DNA of 64,000 nucleotides from Actinoplanes sp040639655 (GTDB taxonomy: Bacteria > Actinomycetota > Actinomycetes > Mycobacteriales > Micromonosporaceae): contig NZ_JBFAAI010000002.1 of the NCBI RefSeq assembly GCF_040639655.1, forward strand, positions 248,001 to 312,000, in the 5' to 3' direction. The position numbers were made by a program, and so were the translations under genes. The notes beneath the pieces are model-generated. The model saw only the letters and a program-made list of their open reading frames with translations. It did not search any database and was not told where the DNA came from. Shown in pieces: positions 49,726 to 58,571 of this stretch; the stretch's first letter is position 1, and the number at the start of each line of letters is the position of its first letter.

Positions 49726-50537
49726 GAGCGGTTCCCTCCGGGCGAGGACAGGAAGTCGATGGCGAGGCGGTTGAACTCGTCGAATTTCTCCAGGTGGGCC
49801 CAGTGGCCGCAGCCGCCGAAGACGTGCAGGCGGGCGTTGCGCAGGATCTTGAGGGCCACCAGGGCGCCGTCGAGCGGGTTGACCCGGTCCTCGCGGCCCC
49901 AGACGAGCAGGGTCTCGTGGCGCAGCCGGTGGGCGTCGCGCCAGAGCATCCCTTCCTCGTACGTCCGCGGGTCGCTGAACGACGCCCCCATCTCGCGCAT
50001 CGCACGCATGGCGGCCGGGTCTCTCGCGGCCTGGAGACGTTCCTCGATCAGTTCGCCGGTGATCAGGGATGGATCGAACACGAGGGTACGGAGGAACGCG
50101 GCCAGCCGTTCGCGGCTCGGGTCACGGCCGAACGCGGCGAGGCGCTTGACCCCTTCGGTGGGGTCGGCGGAGAAGACGTTCAGTGACAGACCGCCGGGTC
50201 CCATCAGGAGCAGCCGCCGGACCCGTTCCGGATGTGTCAGGGCGAACCGCACGGCCGTTCCACCGCCGAGCGAGTTCCCGATCAGGTCGGCCTGCTCGAT
50301 GCCGAGCTTGTCGAGCAGGGCGGCCAGCCGGCCCGCGGCGTGGGTGAAGTACTGCCCTTCGACGGGGTCGCCGAGCGAGCCACCGTATCCGGGCTGGTCG
50401 ACTGCGATGACATCGAAGAATGGAGCGAGCGCGGGGATCGTACGGCCGAAATTGCTCCGGGCGGACGCACCGGGACCGCCCCCGTGGAGCAGAACCACCG
50501 GTGACCCCGCGCCGTCGCGGTGAAAAGCCAGTGTCAT
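49722..50537 (-). CDS. hsaD: HsaD, meta-cleavage product (4,9-DSHA) hydrolase
   Basis: A 271-residue alpha/beta hydrolase that cleaves the C-C bond of the ring-A meta-cleavage product 4,9-DSHA, giving HIP (DOHNAA) and HHD. Catalytic triad S89 (GNSLGGG), D217 (GREDRVNP) and H245 (GCGHW); oxyanion segment HGGGPGASARSNF. It is about 15-20 residues shorter at the N-terminus than the mycobacterial protein; the ATG 1 nt after the hsaA stop is the only reasonable start. Confidence 0.95.
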   Translation of the reverse strand: MTLAFHRDGAGSPVVLLHGGGPGASARSNFGRTIPALAPFFDVIAVDQPGYGGSLGDPVEGQYFTHAAGRLAALLDKLGIEQADLIGNSLGGGTAVRFALTHPERVRRLLLMGPGGLSLNVFSADPTEGVKRLAAFGRDPSRERLAAFLRTLVFDPSLITGELIEERLQAARDPAAMRAMREMGASFSDPRTYEEGMLWRDAHRLRHETLLVWGREDRVNPLDGALVALKILRNARLHVFGGCGHWAHLEKFDEFNRLAIDFLSSPGGNRS

Positions 50538-50538
50538 C

Positions 50539-51705
50539 TCACACCATCGCGTCGTTGAGCGGCAGGCCGAACTCGCCGCGGCCGAACATGGACAGCGCCC
50601 GTTCCGGGTCGTTGATCGCGTGGACACGACCGGAGTGGGCGTCGCGCCAGAAGCGCTGGATCGGGGTGCCGACGGCGAGGGCGCGACCTCCGGAGTTCTC
50701 GAAGAGCCGGTCGACGGCGCGGATGGCGAGCTCGGTGCCGCGTACCTGATCCCGGCGGACGCGCAACCGCAGCGGCATCGGGAGTCTGCTGCCCGCGGTG
50801 ACCAGGTCCATCAGGTCGCGCATGTTCGCCTGCAGGGCGAACCAGGCGGAGTCGATGTCGCCGGCCGCCTCGGCGACGCGTACCTGCGAGTGCGGGTCCT
50901 CGGCAGCCTTGACGCCGACGTAGGAGGCGCGTACGCGGGAGCGCGTGTGGTCGACGTGGGCCTGGTAGGCGCCGGTCGCCATCCCGATGATCGGGGTGGT
51001 GATCGCGTAGGAGAACAGCGACGCGTACGGGATCCGGTAGAGCGGTGCGGGGTTCTGCTCCTGGCCGGGGCAGACGCAGCGGGCCGTGTCGTTGAAACTC
51101 AGCGCGCGGTGGGCCGGGACGAAGGCGTTGCCGACGACGATGTCGTTGGAGCCGGTGCCGCGGAGGCCGACGGTGTGCCAGACGTCCTCGATCGTGTAGT
51201 CGGCAGCGGGCAGCAGGAAGGTGCAGAAGTCGGCGGGGGTGCCGTCGTCGCCGGGCGGGACGATGCCGCCGAGCAGCACCCAGGTGGCGTGGTCGCAGCC
51301 GGACGAGAAGCTCCAGCGCCCGTCGACGCGATAGCCGCCGTCGACCCTGGTGATCCTGCCGGTGGGTGCGTAGGACGACGACATGCGGGTGCCGGTGTCG
51401 TTGCCCCAGACCTCCTGCTGCGCCCGGTCGGGGAAGAGCGCGAGCTGCCAGGCGTGCACGCCGATGACCGAGGCGACCCAGCCGGTGGAGCCGCAGGCCG
51501 AGGCGATCTCGCGGACCGAGGTGAGGAAGGTGAGCGGGTGCGCCTCGTGGCCGCCGAACCGGGCCGGTTGCAGCAGGCGGAAGAAGCCGGTCTCGGCGAG
51601 CGCCTTGACGGTTTCCGGTGCCAGCGCGCGGCGATCCTCGGTCTCCTGGGCACGCTCGCGCAGAACAGGTAACAGTTCTCTAACTCCGGCGAGGACCGCT
51701 TCCAT
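50539..51705 (-). CDS. hsaA: HsaA, flavin-dependent 3-HSA monooxygenase
   Basis: A 388-residue group D flavin monooxygenase with the acyl-CoA-dehydrogenase fold; it hydroxylates 3-HSA to the catechol 3,4-DHSA with FMNH2 from HsaB. Typical segments: FFRLLQPARFGGHEAHP, ASACGSTGWVASVIGVHAW, RWSFSSGCDHATWVLLGG and GRALAVGTPIQRFWRDAHSGRVHA, which carries the catalytic His region. ATG with GGAGGG upstream. First gene of the hsaADCB operon, divergent from kshA across a perfect KstR-type site. Confidence 0.95.
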   Translation of the reverse strand: MEAVLAGVRELLPVLRERAQETEDRRALAPETVKALAETGFFRLLQPARFGGHEAHPLTFLTSVREIASACGSTGWVASVIGVHAWQLALFPDRAQQEVWGNDTGTRMSSSYAPTGRITRVDGGYRVDGRWSFSSGCDHATWVLLGGIVPPGDDGTPADFCTFLLPAADYTIEDVWHTVGLRGTGSNDIVVGNAFVPAHRALSFNDTARCVCPGQEQNPAPLYRIPYASLFSYAITTPIIGMATGAYQAHVDHTRSRVRASYVGVKAAEDPHSQVRVAEAAGDIDSAWFALQANMRDLMDLVTAGSRLPMPLRLRVRRDQVRGTELAIRAVDRLFENSGGRALAVGTPIQRFWRDAHSGRVHAINDPERALSMFGRGEFGLPLNDAMV

Positions 51706-51751
51706 GAGATCCCTCCAGGCTGGTTGGCCGCGTGTCGAGCGACCCCTATAC

Positions 51752-51765
51752 TAGAACACGTTCTA
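51752..51765. promoter_or_regulatory. KstR-type operator between hsaA and kshA
   Basis: TAGAACACGTTCTA is a perfect palindromic match to TnnAACnnGTTnnA, 46 nt from the hsaA ATG and 21 nt from the kshA ATG. One site probably serves both operons. Confidence 0.88.
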
Positions 51766-51786
51766 CCTGACGACCAGGAGCGGCTC

Positions 51787-52914
51787 ATGACCATCAGCCA
51801 GCAACCGCGCACCATCGACGTCGGCAGACCACCGGCGAGGTTCGCCCGGGGGTGGCACTGCCTGGGACTGGCCGAGGGGTTCCGGGACGGGCGGCCGCAC
51901 GCGATCGAGGCGTTCGGCACGAAGCTCGTGGTGTTCGCCGACTCGCACGGTGAGCTGCACGTGCTCGACGGCTACTGCCGGCACATGGGCGGCGACCTCA
52001 CGCAGGGGACGGTCAAGGGCGACGCGATCGCCTGCCCGTTCCACGACTGGCGGTGGAACGGTGACGGCCGGTGCGTCGAGGTGCCGTACGCGCATCGCAT
52101 CCCGATGCGCGCCCGCACCCGGTCGTGGACCACCTGCGAGCAGAATCGTCAGCTGTTCGTCTGGAACGATCCGCAGGGCAGTCCGCCGCCGCCGGAGGTC
52201 GCCATCCCCCGCATCGAGGGCGCCTTCTCCGACGAGTGGAGCGACTGGACCTGGGACTCGGTGCGCATCGACGGCGCCAACTGCCGCGAGATCATCGACA
52301 ACGTGGTCGACATGGCCCACTTCTTCTACATCCACTTCGCGTTCCCGACGTTCTTCAAGAACGTGCTCGAGGGCCACGTGGCGGCGCAGTTCCTGAACAC
52401 CCGCCCGCGACCCGACGTGCCGGCCGCCGCGAGCCAGTCGGGCGACGCGTCACTGCGGTCGGAGGCCGCCTACTACGGGCCGGCCTACATGATCGACTAT
52501 CTGTACAACGACTGGAACGGCATCGGCATCGAGTCGGTGCTGATCAACTGCCACTACCCGGTCAGCCCGGACTCGTTCGTGCTCCAGTGGGGCGTGATCA
52601 TGAAACGGCTGCCCGGCCTGACCACCGAGCAGGCGGCCAAGGCCGCGGCCAAGTTTTCCAAGAGCATCGGCGTCGGGTTCCTGCAGGACGTGGAGATCTG
52701 GAAGAACAAGACCCGGATCGACAACCCGCTGCTCTGCGCCGAGGACGGGCCGGTCTACCAGCTGCGGCGGTGGTACGAGCAGTTCTACGTCGACGTCGAG
52801 GACATCACCGACGACATGGTGGCGCGGTACGAGTTCGAGGTCGACACCACCCGCGCGGTGCAGACGTGGGAGGCCGAGGTCGCCGAGAACCAGGCCCGGA
52901 CCGCCGCGTCATGA
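51787..52914 (+). CDS. kshA: KshA, oxygenase of 3-ketosteroid 9alpha-hydroxylase
   Basis: A 375-residue Rieske oxygenase that hydroxylates C9 of 3-ketosteroids; with KstD this leads to ring B opening. The Rieske centre is C64-H66 (CRHMGG) and C83-H86 (CPFHDW). Mononuclear iron ligands are H178 and H183 (DMAHFFYIHF) plus an Asp in LQDVEIW. ATG with AGGAG 6 nt upstream. It overlaps a small gene (ATGA), and kshB follows that, so oxygenase and reductase are in one operon. Confidence 0.95.
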   Translation: MTISQQPRTIDVGRPPARFARGWHCLGLAEGFRDGRPHAIEAFGTKLVVFADSHGELHVLDGYCRHMGGDLTQGTVKGDAIACPFHDWRWNGDGRCVEVPYAHRIPMRARTRSWTTCEQNRQLFVWNDPQGSPPPPEVAIPRIEGAFSDEWSDWTWDSVRIDGANCREIIDNVVDMAHFFYIHFAFPTFFKNVLEGHVAAQFLNTRPRPDVPAAASQSGDASLRSEAAYYGPAYMIDYLYNDWNGIGIESVLINCHYPVSPDSFVLQWGVIMKRLPGLTTEQAAKAAAKFSKSIGVGFLQDVEIWKNKTRIDNPLLCAEDGPVYQLRRWYEQFYVDVEDITDDMVARYEFEVDTTRAVQTWEAEVAENQARTAAS

Positions 52915-53153
52915 CCGAGCGCGCCGAATACCTGGAGGGCGGCCTGACCGGCGTCGGCTGCGACGAGTGCGGGATGCCGGTCCGGGCCGGCAAACGCAGC
53001 GCGATGCAGACCAGCGTCCAATGGACCGGCGGGGCGTGCGCGCTGCTCACCGCCGAGGCGGGCGGACGGCCGGCGGCGCTCGTGCCGACCTGCACCAAAC
53101 TTCGCGAAAGCATCGACCGAGCGGTACGTGAGGGTCGCCTGGAGGTGAGCTGA
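52911..53153 (+). CDS. 80-residue cysteine-containing protein between kshA and kshB
   Basis: An 80-residue protein fused into the operon by overlaps on both sides: its ATG overlaps the kshA stop and its TGA overlaps the kshB ATG. Sequence shows four cysteines, C17 and C20 in GCDECGMPV, C43 and C61, with a basic stretch after the first pair (RAGKRSAMQ) and an amphipathic C-terminal helix (TKLRESIDRAVREG). The CxxC and two single cysteines could bind zinc or an iron-sulfur cluster. I do not recognise a named family; a helper in electron transfer, cluster assembly or complex stability of KshAB is inferred from position. Confidence 0.85.
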   Translation: MTERAEYLEGGLTGVGCDECGMPVRAGKRSAMQTSVQWTGGACALLTAEAGGRPAALVPTCTKLRESIDRAVREGRLEVS

Positions 53154-54076
53154 TGCCCGTCTTCCGTCCGATCCGGATCGCCTCGGTCATCCCGGAGACC
53201 GCGGACGCGTGTTCCCTGGTGCTCGACACGGCGCTCGACTACCTGCCCGGCCAGTACCTGACCGTACGCACCCCGGCCGGAGACCGCTGCTACTCGCTGG
53301 CGAGCGCGCCGGGCACCGGCGAGGCCCCGAGGATCACCGTCAAGCGGGTGCGCTCCGGGCAGGTGTCGAACTGGATCTGCGACCACGTCCGGGTCGGCGA
53401 CGTCCTGGAGATGGCCGGACCGGCCGGCCGGTTCACGCCCGACTCGCTCGACGAGGATCTGCTGCTGCTGGCCGGGGGCTCCGGCATCACCCCGATCATG
53501 GGGATCATCAAGGCGACGCGCGGCGATCCGGTCCTCGTCTACGCCAACCGTGATGCCGGGTCGGTCATCTTCCGGGCCGAGCTCGACGGCCGGCTGCCGG
53601 TCACCTGGTGGATGGACGACGAGCGCGGCGTGCCGACCGCCGACTCGTTGAAAGTGCTGCTCACGCCGTACATCGGCAGGAAGTCCTTCGTCTGCGGCCC
53701 GGAGGCGTTCGTCGCGGTCGCCGAGAAGGCGCTGCAGCTGGCCGGCGTGCCCGCCGATCGGATCCGGATCGAGAGATACGAGACGGCCCCGGTCGACAGT
53801 CCGGAATCGATCGCCGAGGTCACCATCGACGGGCAGACGCACATACTGCCGTGGGCGCCCGGCAAGCGACTCCTCGACGTGATCATCGACGCCGGGCTCA
53901 ACCCGCCGTACTCCTGCCGGCAGGGCCAGTGCGGCGCGTGCGCGGTCCGGCTGATCAGTGGCGAGGTCAGCCTGGTCAACAACGAGATCCTCGAGGACGA
54001 GGACTTCGCCGACGGCTACACCCTGGCCTGCCAGGCGGTTCCGGTCACCGGGCACGTCTCGGTCACCTACTACTAG
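53153..54076 (+). CDS. kshB: KshB, ferredoxin reductase of 3-ketosteroid 9alpha-hydroxylase
   Basis: A 307-residue flavoprotein that passes electrons from NADH to KshA. Domain order: FAD-binding barrel with RCYSLASAP (about 42-50), NAD-binding domain with LLAGGSGITPIMG (about 105-117) and FVCGPEAF, then a C-terminal plant-type [2Fe-2S] domain with CRQGQCGACAVRL and a fourth Cys (TLACQAV). That is the usual KshB layout, slightly short. The dispersed repeat fills the gap to the convergent hsaF gene. Confidence 0.95.
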   Translation: MPVFRPIRIASVIPETADACSLVLDTALDYLPGQYLTVRTPAGDRCYSLASAPGTGEAPRITVKRVRSGQVSNWICDHVRVGDVLEMAGPAGRFTPDSLDEDLLLLAGGSGITPIMGIIKATRGDPVLVYANRDAGSVIFRAELDGRLPVTWWMDDERGVPTADSLKVLLTPYIGRKSFVCGPEAFVAVAEKALQLAGVPADRIRIERYETAPVDSPESIAEVTIDGQTHILPWAPGKRLLDVIIDAGLNPPYSCRQGQCGACAVRLISGEVSLVNNEILEDEDFADGYTLACQAVPVTGHVSVTYY

Positions 54077-54171
54077 ATCGTACGGGCTACGAGGAGTGCC
54101 GTTCCTACGACGCGAGAGGCTGCCCGCCGCACCGGCCCCAGCGCGACCGCCGGGGCTGAGGCGGCCCCTCA
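54076..54171 (+). repeat. dispersed intergenic repeat, copy 2
   Basis: Starts GATCGTACGG at the kshB stop codon and has GAGTGCCGT, CCGCACCGGC, AGCGCGACCG and GGGCTGAGGCG (54153-54163) in the same order as the copy after echA19. It fills the whole gap between convergent kshB and hsaF. Confidence 0.65.
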
Positions 54172-55185
54172 CCGCCCGCCCGCGAGTTCACGGGCGATGG
54201 TGATCAACTGGTCCTCCTGGCCGCCGACCAGGCGACGCTCACCGGCCCGCACCAGGATCTCGGCACCGGAGACGCCATAGCGTTCGGCAAGCGAGTACGC
54301 GTGCATCAGGAAGCTGGAGTAGACCCCGGCGTAGCCCATGATCAGAGCCATCCGGTCGAGCCTGCACTCGTCGGCCATCACCGGGCGGACCACGTCCTCG
54401 GCCGCATTGACAATCTTGAAGAAGTCGACGCCCGTACGGATGCCGAGCTTGTCGCAGACCCCCACGAACGCCTCGACCGGGGTGTTGCCCGCGCCGGCCC
54501 CGAACCGCCGGGTGCTGCCGTCGATCTGTCTCGCCCCGGCCCGGTACGCCAGCACCGAGTTGGCGACCCCGAGCCCCAGGTTCTCGTGCCCGTGGAAGCC
54601 GACCTGCGCGTCCGCGCCCAGTTCCGCGACGAGTGCGGCGACCCGGTCGCTGACCTGGTCGAGCACGAGCGCCCCGGCCGAGTCGACGACGTAGACGCAC
54701 TGGCACCCGGCGTCGGCCATGATCCGGGCCTGCGCGGCGAGCCGTTCCGGCGGTATCGAGTGGGCCATCATCAGGAACCCGACGGTCTCGAGTCCCAGAT
54801 CGCGGGCCAGGCCGAAGTGCTGCACCGAGATGTCTGCCTCGGTGCAGTGGGTGGCGATCCGGCAGACCGTGGCGCCGTTGCCCGCGGCGGCCCGGATGTC
54901 GTCGAAGATCCCGACGCCGGGCAGCATCAGGAACGCGATCCGCGCGCGGGTCGCCGTCCGGACCGCCGCGCTGATCAGATCCTGCTCGGGGGTGCGGCTG
55001 AACCCGTAGGTGAACGACGATCCGCCGAGCCCGTCGCCGTGGGCGACCTCGATGACCGGCACACCGGCGTCGTCGAGGGCGGCGACGATCGCGGTGACCT
55101 CGTCCACGGTGAACCGGTGCCGTTTGGCGTGCGACCCGTCCCGTAACGACGAGTCAGTGATCCTCAGATCCGGCAAGACACTCAC
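54169..55185 (-). CDS. hsaF: HsaF, 4-hydroxy-2-oxohexanoate aldolase
   Basis: A 338-residue class II pyruvate aldolase that splits 4-hydroxy-2-oxohexanoate to pyruvate and propanal. Motifs: ITDSSLRDGSHAKRH (metal-binding Asp, catalytic Arg), EVAHGDGLGGSSFTYG, VYVVDSAGAL and GFHGHENLGLG (metal His pair). It probably forms a channelling complex with HsaG; its start lies inside the hsaG 3' end (32-nt overlap), which fits tight stoichiometry. Confidence 0.95.
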   Translation of the reverse strand: MSVLPDLRITDSSLRDGSHAKRHRFTVDEVTAIVAALDDAGVPVIEVAHGDGLGGSSFTYGFSRTPEQDLISAAVRTATRARIAFLMLPGVGIFDDIRAAAGNGATVCRIATHCTEADISVQHFGLARDLGLETVGFLMMAHSIPPERLAAQARIMADAGCQCVYVVDSAGALVLDQVSDRVAALVAELGADAQVGFHGHENLGLGVANSVLAYRAGARQIDGSTRRFGAGAGNTPVEAFVGVCDKLGIRTGVDFFKIVNAAEDVVRPVMADECRLDRMALIMGYAGVYSSFLMHAYSLAERYGVSGAEILVRAGERRLVGGQEDQLITIARELAGGR

Positions 55186-56032
55186 CTACCCTGGTCGCGG
55201 CCGCGGTCATGATGTCCAGATTCCCGGCGTACGCGGGCAGGTAGTCGCCCGCCCCCTCGACCTCGACGAAGATCCCGACCCGCAGCTGATCGCCGATCAG
55301 GTCGAACTGTGGTTCGTCGAGCAGCCGGAAGCCCGGCACGTACGACGCGATCGCGGCCGCCCGGTCCTCGACGGACCTGGTGACGTCCGCCCGGTCGGCG
55401 TCCGGGGACACCGCGCAGAAGATGGTGTCCCGCATGATCAGCGGCGGGTCGGCCGGGTTCAGCACGATGATCGCCTTCCCTCGCGCCGCGCCGCCGATGG
55501 TCTCCAGCCCGCGACTCGTGGTCCGGGTGAACTCGTCGATGTTCGCCCTGGTCCCGGGTCCGGCCGAGCGTGATGCCACGGTCGCCACGATCTCGGCGTA
55601 ACCGACCGCCGTCACCCGCGACACCGCATGCACCATCGGGATCGTCGCCTGCCCGCCGCAGGTGATCAGGTTCAGGTTCGGCGCGTCGCGGTGCTCGCCG
55701 AGGTTCACCTCCGGCACCACGGCGGGCCCGATCGCCGCCGGCGTCAGGTCGACGGCCCGGATGCCGGCCTCCGCGTAGCGGGGCGCGTTCGCCCGGTGCA
55801 CCGCCGCCGACGTGGCCTCGAACACCAGGTCCGGCAGCGGGTCCTGCCGCAGCAGCCACCCGGCGCCGTCGCTGCTGACCGCCAGCCCGGCCGCCGCCGC
55901 CCGCCGCAGCCCGGGGCTGTCCGGATCGGCGCCGGCCATCCACAGTGGCTCGATCGCCGGCGACCGGAGCAGCTTGTACATCAGGTCGGTCCCGATGTTG
56001 CCGGACCCGACGATCGCCGCTCGCCATGTCAT
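55154..56032 (-). CDS. hsaG: HsaG, acylating propanal dehydrogenase
   Basis: A 292-residue NAD- and CoA-dependent aldehyde dehydrogenase converting the propanal from HsaF to propionyl-CoA. The Rossmann motif is GSGNIGTDLM (9-18) and the catalytic nucleophile C125 lies in LITCGGQATIPM. ATG 56032 overlaps the hsaE stop. The frame is open further upstream but that region belongs to hsaE. Confidence 0.95.
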   Translation of the reverse strand: MTWRAAIVGSGNIGTDLMYKLLRSPAIEPLWMAGADPDSPGLRRAAAAGLAVSSDGAGWLLRQDPLPDLVFEATSAAVHRANAPRYAEAGIRAVDLTPAAIGPAVVPEVNLGEHRDAPNLNLITCGGQATIPMVHAVSRVTAVGYAEIVATVASRSAGPGTRANIDEFTRTTSRGLETIGGAARGKAIIVLNPADPPLIMRDTIFCAVSPDADRADVTRSVEDRAAAIASYVPGFRLLDEPQFDLIGDQLRVGIFVEVEGAGDYLPAYAGNLDIMTAAATRVGECLAGSEDH

Positions 56033-56817
56033 GCCCGCTCCCTCGCGAAGGTCAGTCCCACCGTGCCGAGCCCGTCGAACTCGGCCCGGAACTCGTCTCC
56101 CGGCCGCACGTCCACGGCCCGCGCGCATGCCCCCGGCAGGATCAGGTGCCCGGCCCGCAGACGGACCCCGAATCGCGCGACCGTCCGCGCCAGCCACGCC
56201 ACGGCGGTCACCGGGTTCCCGAGCACCGCGTCCGACCGGCCCGCCGCCACGATCTCGGTTCCGCGACGCAACACCGCGGCGATGCCGCGAGGATCGATCT
56301 CATCCGGTCGTACGCGCTGAGCACCGACCACGAATTCGGCGGAGGAGGCGTTGTCCGCGATCGTGTCGGCCAGGCTGATCTGCCAGTCCGCGATCCGGCT
56401 GTCGATCAGCTCGATCGACGGGGCGAACGCCTCGGTCGCCGCGAGCACGTCGTCCTCGGTGCAGTCCGCCCCCGGCAGGTCGTCGCCGAGCAGGAACGCC
56501 ACCTCGATCTCCACCCGCGGGAAACAGAACCGTGACGCGTCGGCGGGTTCGTCCTCGGACAGTCGCATGTCGGCGAGCAGATGCCCGTAGTCGGGTTCGT
56601 CGACGCCCATCATCTCCTGCATCACCTTCGACGAGAGCCCCACCTTGTGCCCGACGACCGGGGCACGGCGCCGCCGGATGTTGTGCAGCTGGATCTCGTA
56701 CGCGTCGCTCGCCGACAGCCCCGGGAACTCCGCGGTGACCGGCGCGATCGGTGCCCGGTCCCGTTCGGCGTCCCGCAGCCGGCCGGCGATCCGCCGCAGT
56801 TCGTCAGCGCTGACCAT
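56029..56817 (-). CDS. hsaE: HsaE, 2-hydroxyhexa-2,4-dienoate hydratase
   Basis: A 262-residue FAH-superfamily hydratase that adds water to 2-hydroxyhexa-2,4-dienoate, giving 4-hydroxy-2-oxohexanoate for HsaF. Family segments: VVGHKVGLSSKVMQEMMGV, DEPDYGHLLADM, PRVEIEVAFLL (metal Glu pair) and FAPSIELIDSRIADW. It overlaps the upstream flavoprotein gene by 14 nt and hsaG by 4 nt. Confidence 0.94.
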   Translation of the reverse strand: MVSADELRRIAGRLRDAERDRAPIAPVTAEFPGLSASDAYEIQLHNIRRRRAPVVGHKVGLSSKVMQEMMGVDEPDYGHLLADMRLSEDEPADASRFCFPRVEIEVAFLLGDDLPGADCTEDDVLAATEAFAPSIELIDSRIADWQISLADTIADNASSAEFVVGAQRVRPDEIDPRGIAAVLRRGTEIVAAGRSDAVLGNPVTAVAWLARTVARFGVRLRAGHLILPGACARAVDVRPGDEFRAEFDGLGTVGLTFARERA

Positions 56818-58537
56818 CGCGGTCCTCCATCCTCTCGGCCCGCTCCGCTCCGGGCGCATCGTGATCCCGCGCCCCACCCGGCCGGCCGTGCCCGGCACCG
56901 GTGATTCCGCTCCCGGAGCCGCTCTCGGGTACGGCTTGCGGGGGCTGCGGGCGGGCCGGGCCGGCGGCGTGGCGGCCGGCCCGGCGGCCGGAGAACACGC
57001 AGTCGGCCAGGGACAGGCCGCTGACGTACGAACCGGAACAGATGCCGACAGCGGTACGCCCCGCCGCGTACAGACCCGGGATCGAGGATCCGTCCGGGCG
57101 CAGCACCTCACCGGTCACCTCGTCGACGGTGAGACCGCCGAGCGTCAGCATCGGCGCCGGTAACGCCCGCAACGACACGTCCAGCAGCGAGAACGGTGCC
57201 CTGTCCAGCGACCGGGTCAGCTCCGCCGGTTTGCCGGCCGGGTCGGGTGCTCCCGTGAAGCGGGCGAGGTTGGTGGCCGACACGGTCGCGGCCAGGCCGT
57301 CCGGGTCGATACCGGCACGGCGGGCCAGTGCCGCCAGGGTGGGAGCCGACGTCCGGCGGGCGGTGAACAGCCACCACGACTGCCAGCGCTGGAACCACAG
57401 GGTCTGGCCCGGCAGCTGGCGGCGCGCCTCCCGGAGGACGTCCGCGTCCAGGAGCAACCAGGCCCTGCCGTCCGGGCAGGCGCGGACCGCGTCGCCGATC
57501 GCCGCCCCGTACCGTGACTCGTCGCAGACCCGCCGCCCGTCCCGGTCGACGAGGAGCCCCCCGAGCAGCGCCGAGGGCGGGGTGATGAACCGCCAGAGGC
57601 TGATCCGGTCGAGGTGCCGGACGCCCGCGCCCGCCCGCGTCCCGAGCCGGATGCCGGAACCGTCGTCGCCGGGTGTCCCGAGCCGCAGCCCGCGCACGCC
57701 CGGTGCGTGGTCGCGCATCATCTCCCGGTCGAAGACGAAACCGCCGGCGGCCAGCACCACGGCATCGGCGCGGATCCGCAGTTCACGGCCGTGACGTTCC
57801 TCGATCCGGGCGACCGCCCGGTGCAGTGCACGCCCGAGCCAAGGCAGGTAGACGCCCGGCTTGACCGACCATCGGTGCAGCGTGCGATGCGCGAACCGGG
57901 CCCACGCGGGCGCATCCCGCAGAGTCCGGCAGACCACCACCCCCGGCTGTGGTGCACCGCTGTCCCGGCCGGACTGTGGCAGCGGTGCGCGACTGCCGGG
58001 GATGTCCAGGGTGACCGCGCGGGTCTGCGGCAGGAAGCGGACACCCCTGGCCAGCGCGGCCGCGGCCAGGGCGGCGTGGAGGGTGCCACCGGAGGTGCCG
58101 GGCGCGTGGGTACGGTGACCGCGCGGTGCCGCGTCCGGGTGGGCGTGCTCACTGCCCGACTGGTACAGGTAGTACCGGTTCGTCGGGTAGGACGTCTTGT
58201 ACGGGCAGAGCGTCGCGTCGAACGGGACGCCGTGGTCCTCCAGCCACGCGAGCAGTCCGGCGGATTCGTCGCAGAACCGTAGCAGGGTCGCGGCCGAGAC
58301 GGCGTCGCGTGTCTCGTGGCGCAGGTAGGCGTACATCATCCCGGGGTCGTCCTTGATCCCCGCGGCCAGCTGCTGACGGGTGCCGCCGCCGGCGTAGACG
58401 ACGCCGCCGGAGACAGCCGTGGCGCCGCCGCCGCTGAAACGGTCGACGACCAGGACGTCGGCTCCGGACTCGGCGGCCTCGATCGCGGCGCAGGCCCCGG
58501 CCGCGCCGAAGCCGACGATCACGACGGTGGCCTCCAT
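56804..58537 (-). CDS. FAD-dependent KstD-family flavoprotein (paralogue of KstD)
   Basis: A 577-residue member of the fumarate-reductase/ketosteroid-dehydrogenase flavoprotein family. FAD-binding GFGAAGACAAIEAAESGADV is N-terminal and GLYAAGRTAVGIC lies near the end. A central catalytic domain has TNRYYLYQSGSEHAHP. It is the first gene of the hsaE-G-F operon and divergent from kstD over one KstR-type site. It differs from KstD in active-site surroundings: the end reads SYVSGLSLADC instead of RGYAGAGATLG. A second steroid dehydrogenase (another Delta1 or a Delta4(5alpha) type) is plausible. ATG 58537 has AGGAGG at ideal distance. Confidence 0.88.
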   Translation of the reverse strand: MEATVVIVGFGAAGACAAIEAAESGADVLVVDRFSGGGATAVSGGVVYAGGGTRQQLAAGIKDDPGMMYAYLRHETRDAVSAATLLRFCDESAGLLAWLEDHGVPFDATLCPYKTSYPTNRYYLYQSGSEHAHPDAAPRGHRTHAPGTSGGTLHAALAAAALARGVRFLPQTRAVTLDIPGSRAPLPQSGRDSGAPQPGVVVCRTLRDAPAWARFAHRTLHRWSVKPGVYLPWLGRALHRAVARIEERHGRELRIRADAVVLAAGGFVFDREMMRDHAPGVRGLRLGTPGDDGSGIRLGTRAGAGVRHLDRISLWRFITPPSALLGGLLVDRDGRRVCDESRYGAAIGDAVRACPDGRAWLLLDADVLREARRQLPGQTLWFQRWQSWWLFTARRTSAPTLAALARRAGIDPDGLAATVSATNLARFTGAPDPAGKPAELTRSLDRAPFSLLDVSLRALPAPMLTLGGLTVDEVTGEVLRPDGSSIPGLYAAGRTAVGICSGSYVSGLSLADCVFSGRRAGRHAAGPARPQPPQAVPESGSGSGITGAGHGRPGGARDHDAPGAERAERMEDRDGQR

Positions 58538-58571
58538 ACACACCTCCTGATGGCGGCATCGGCCGAATAAC

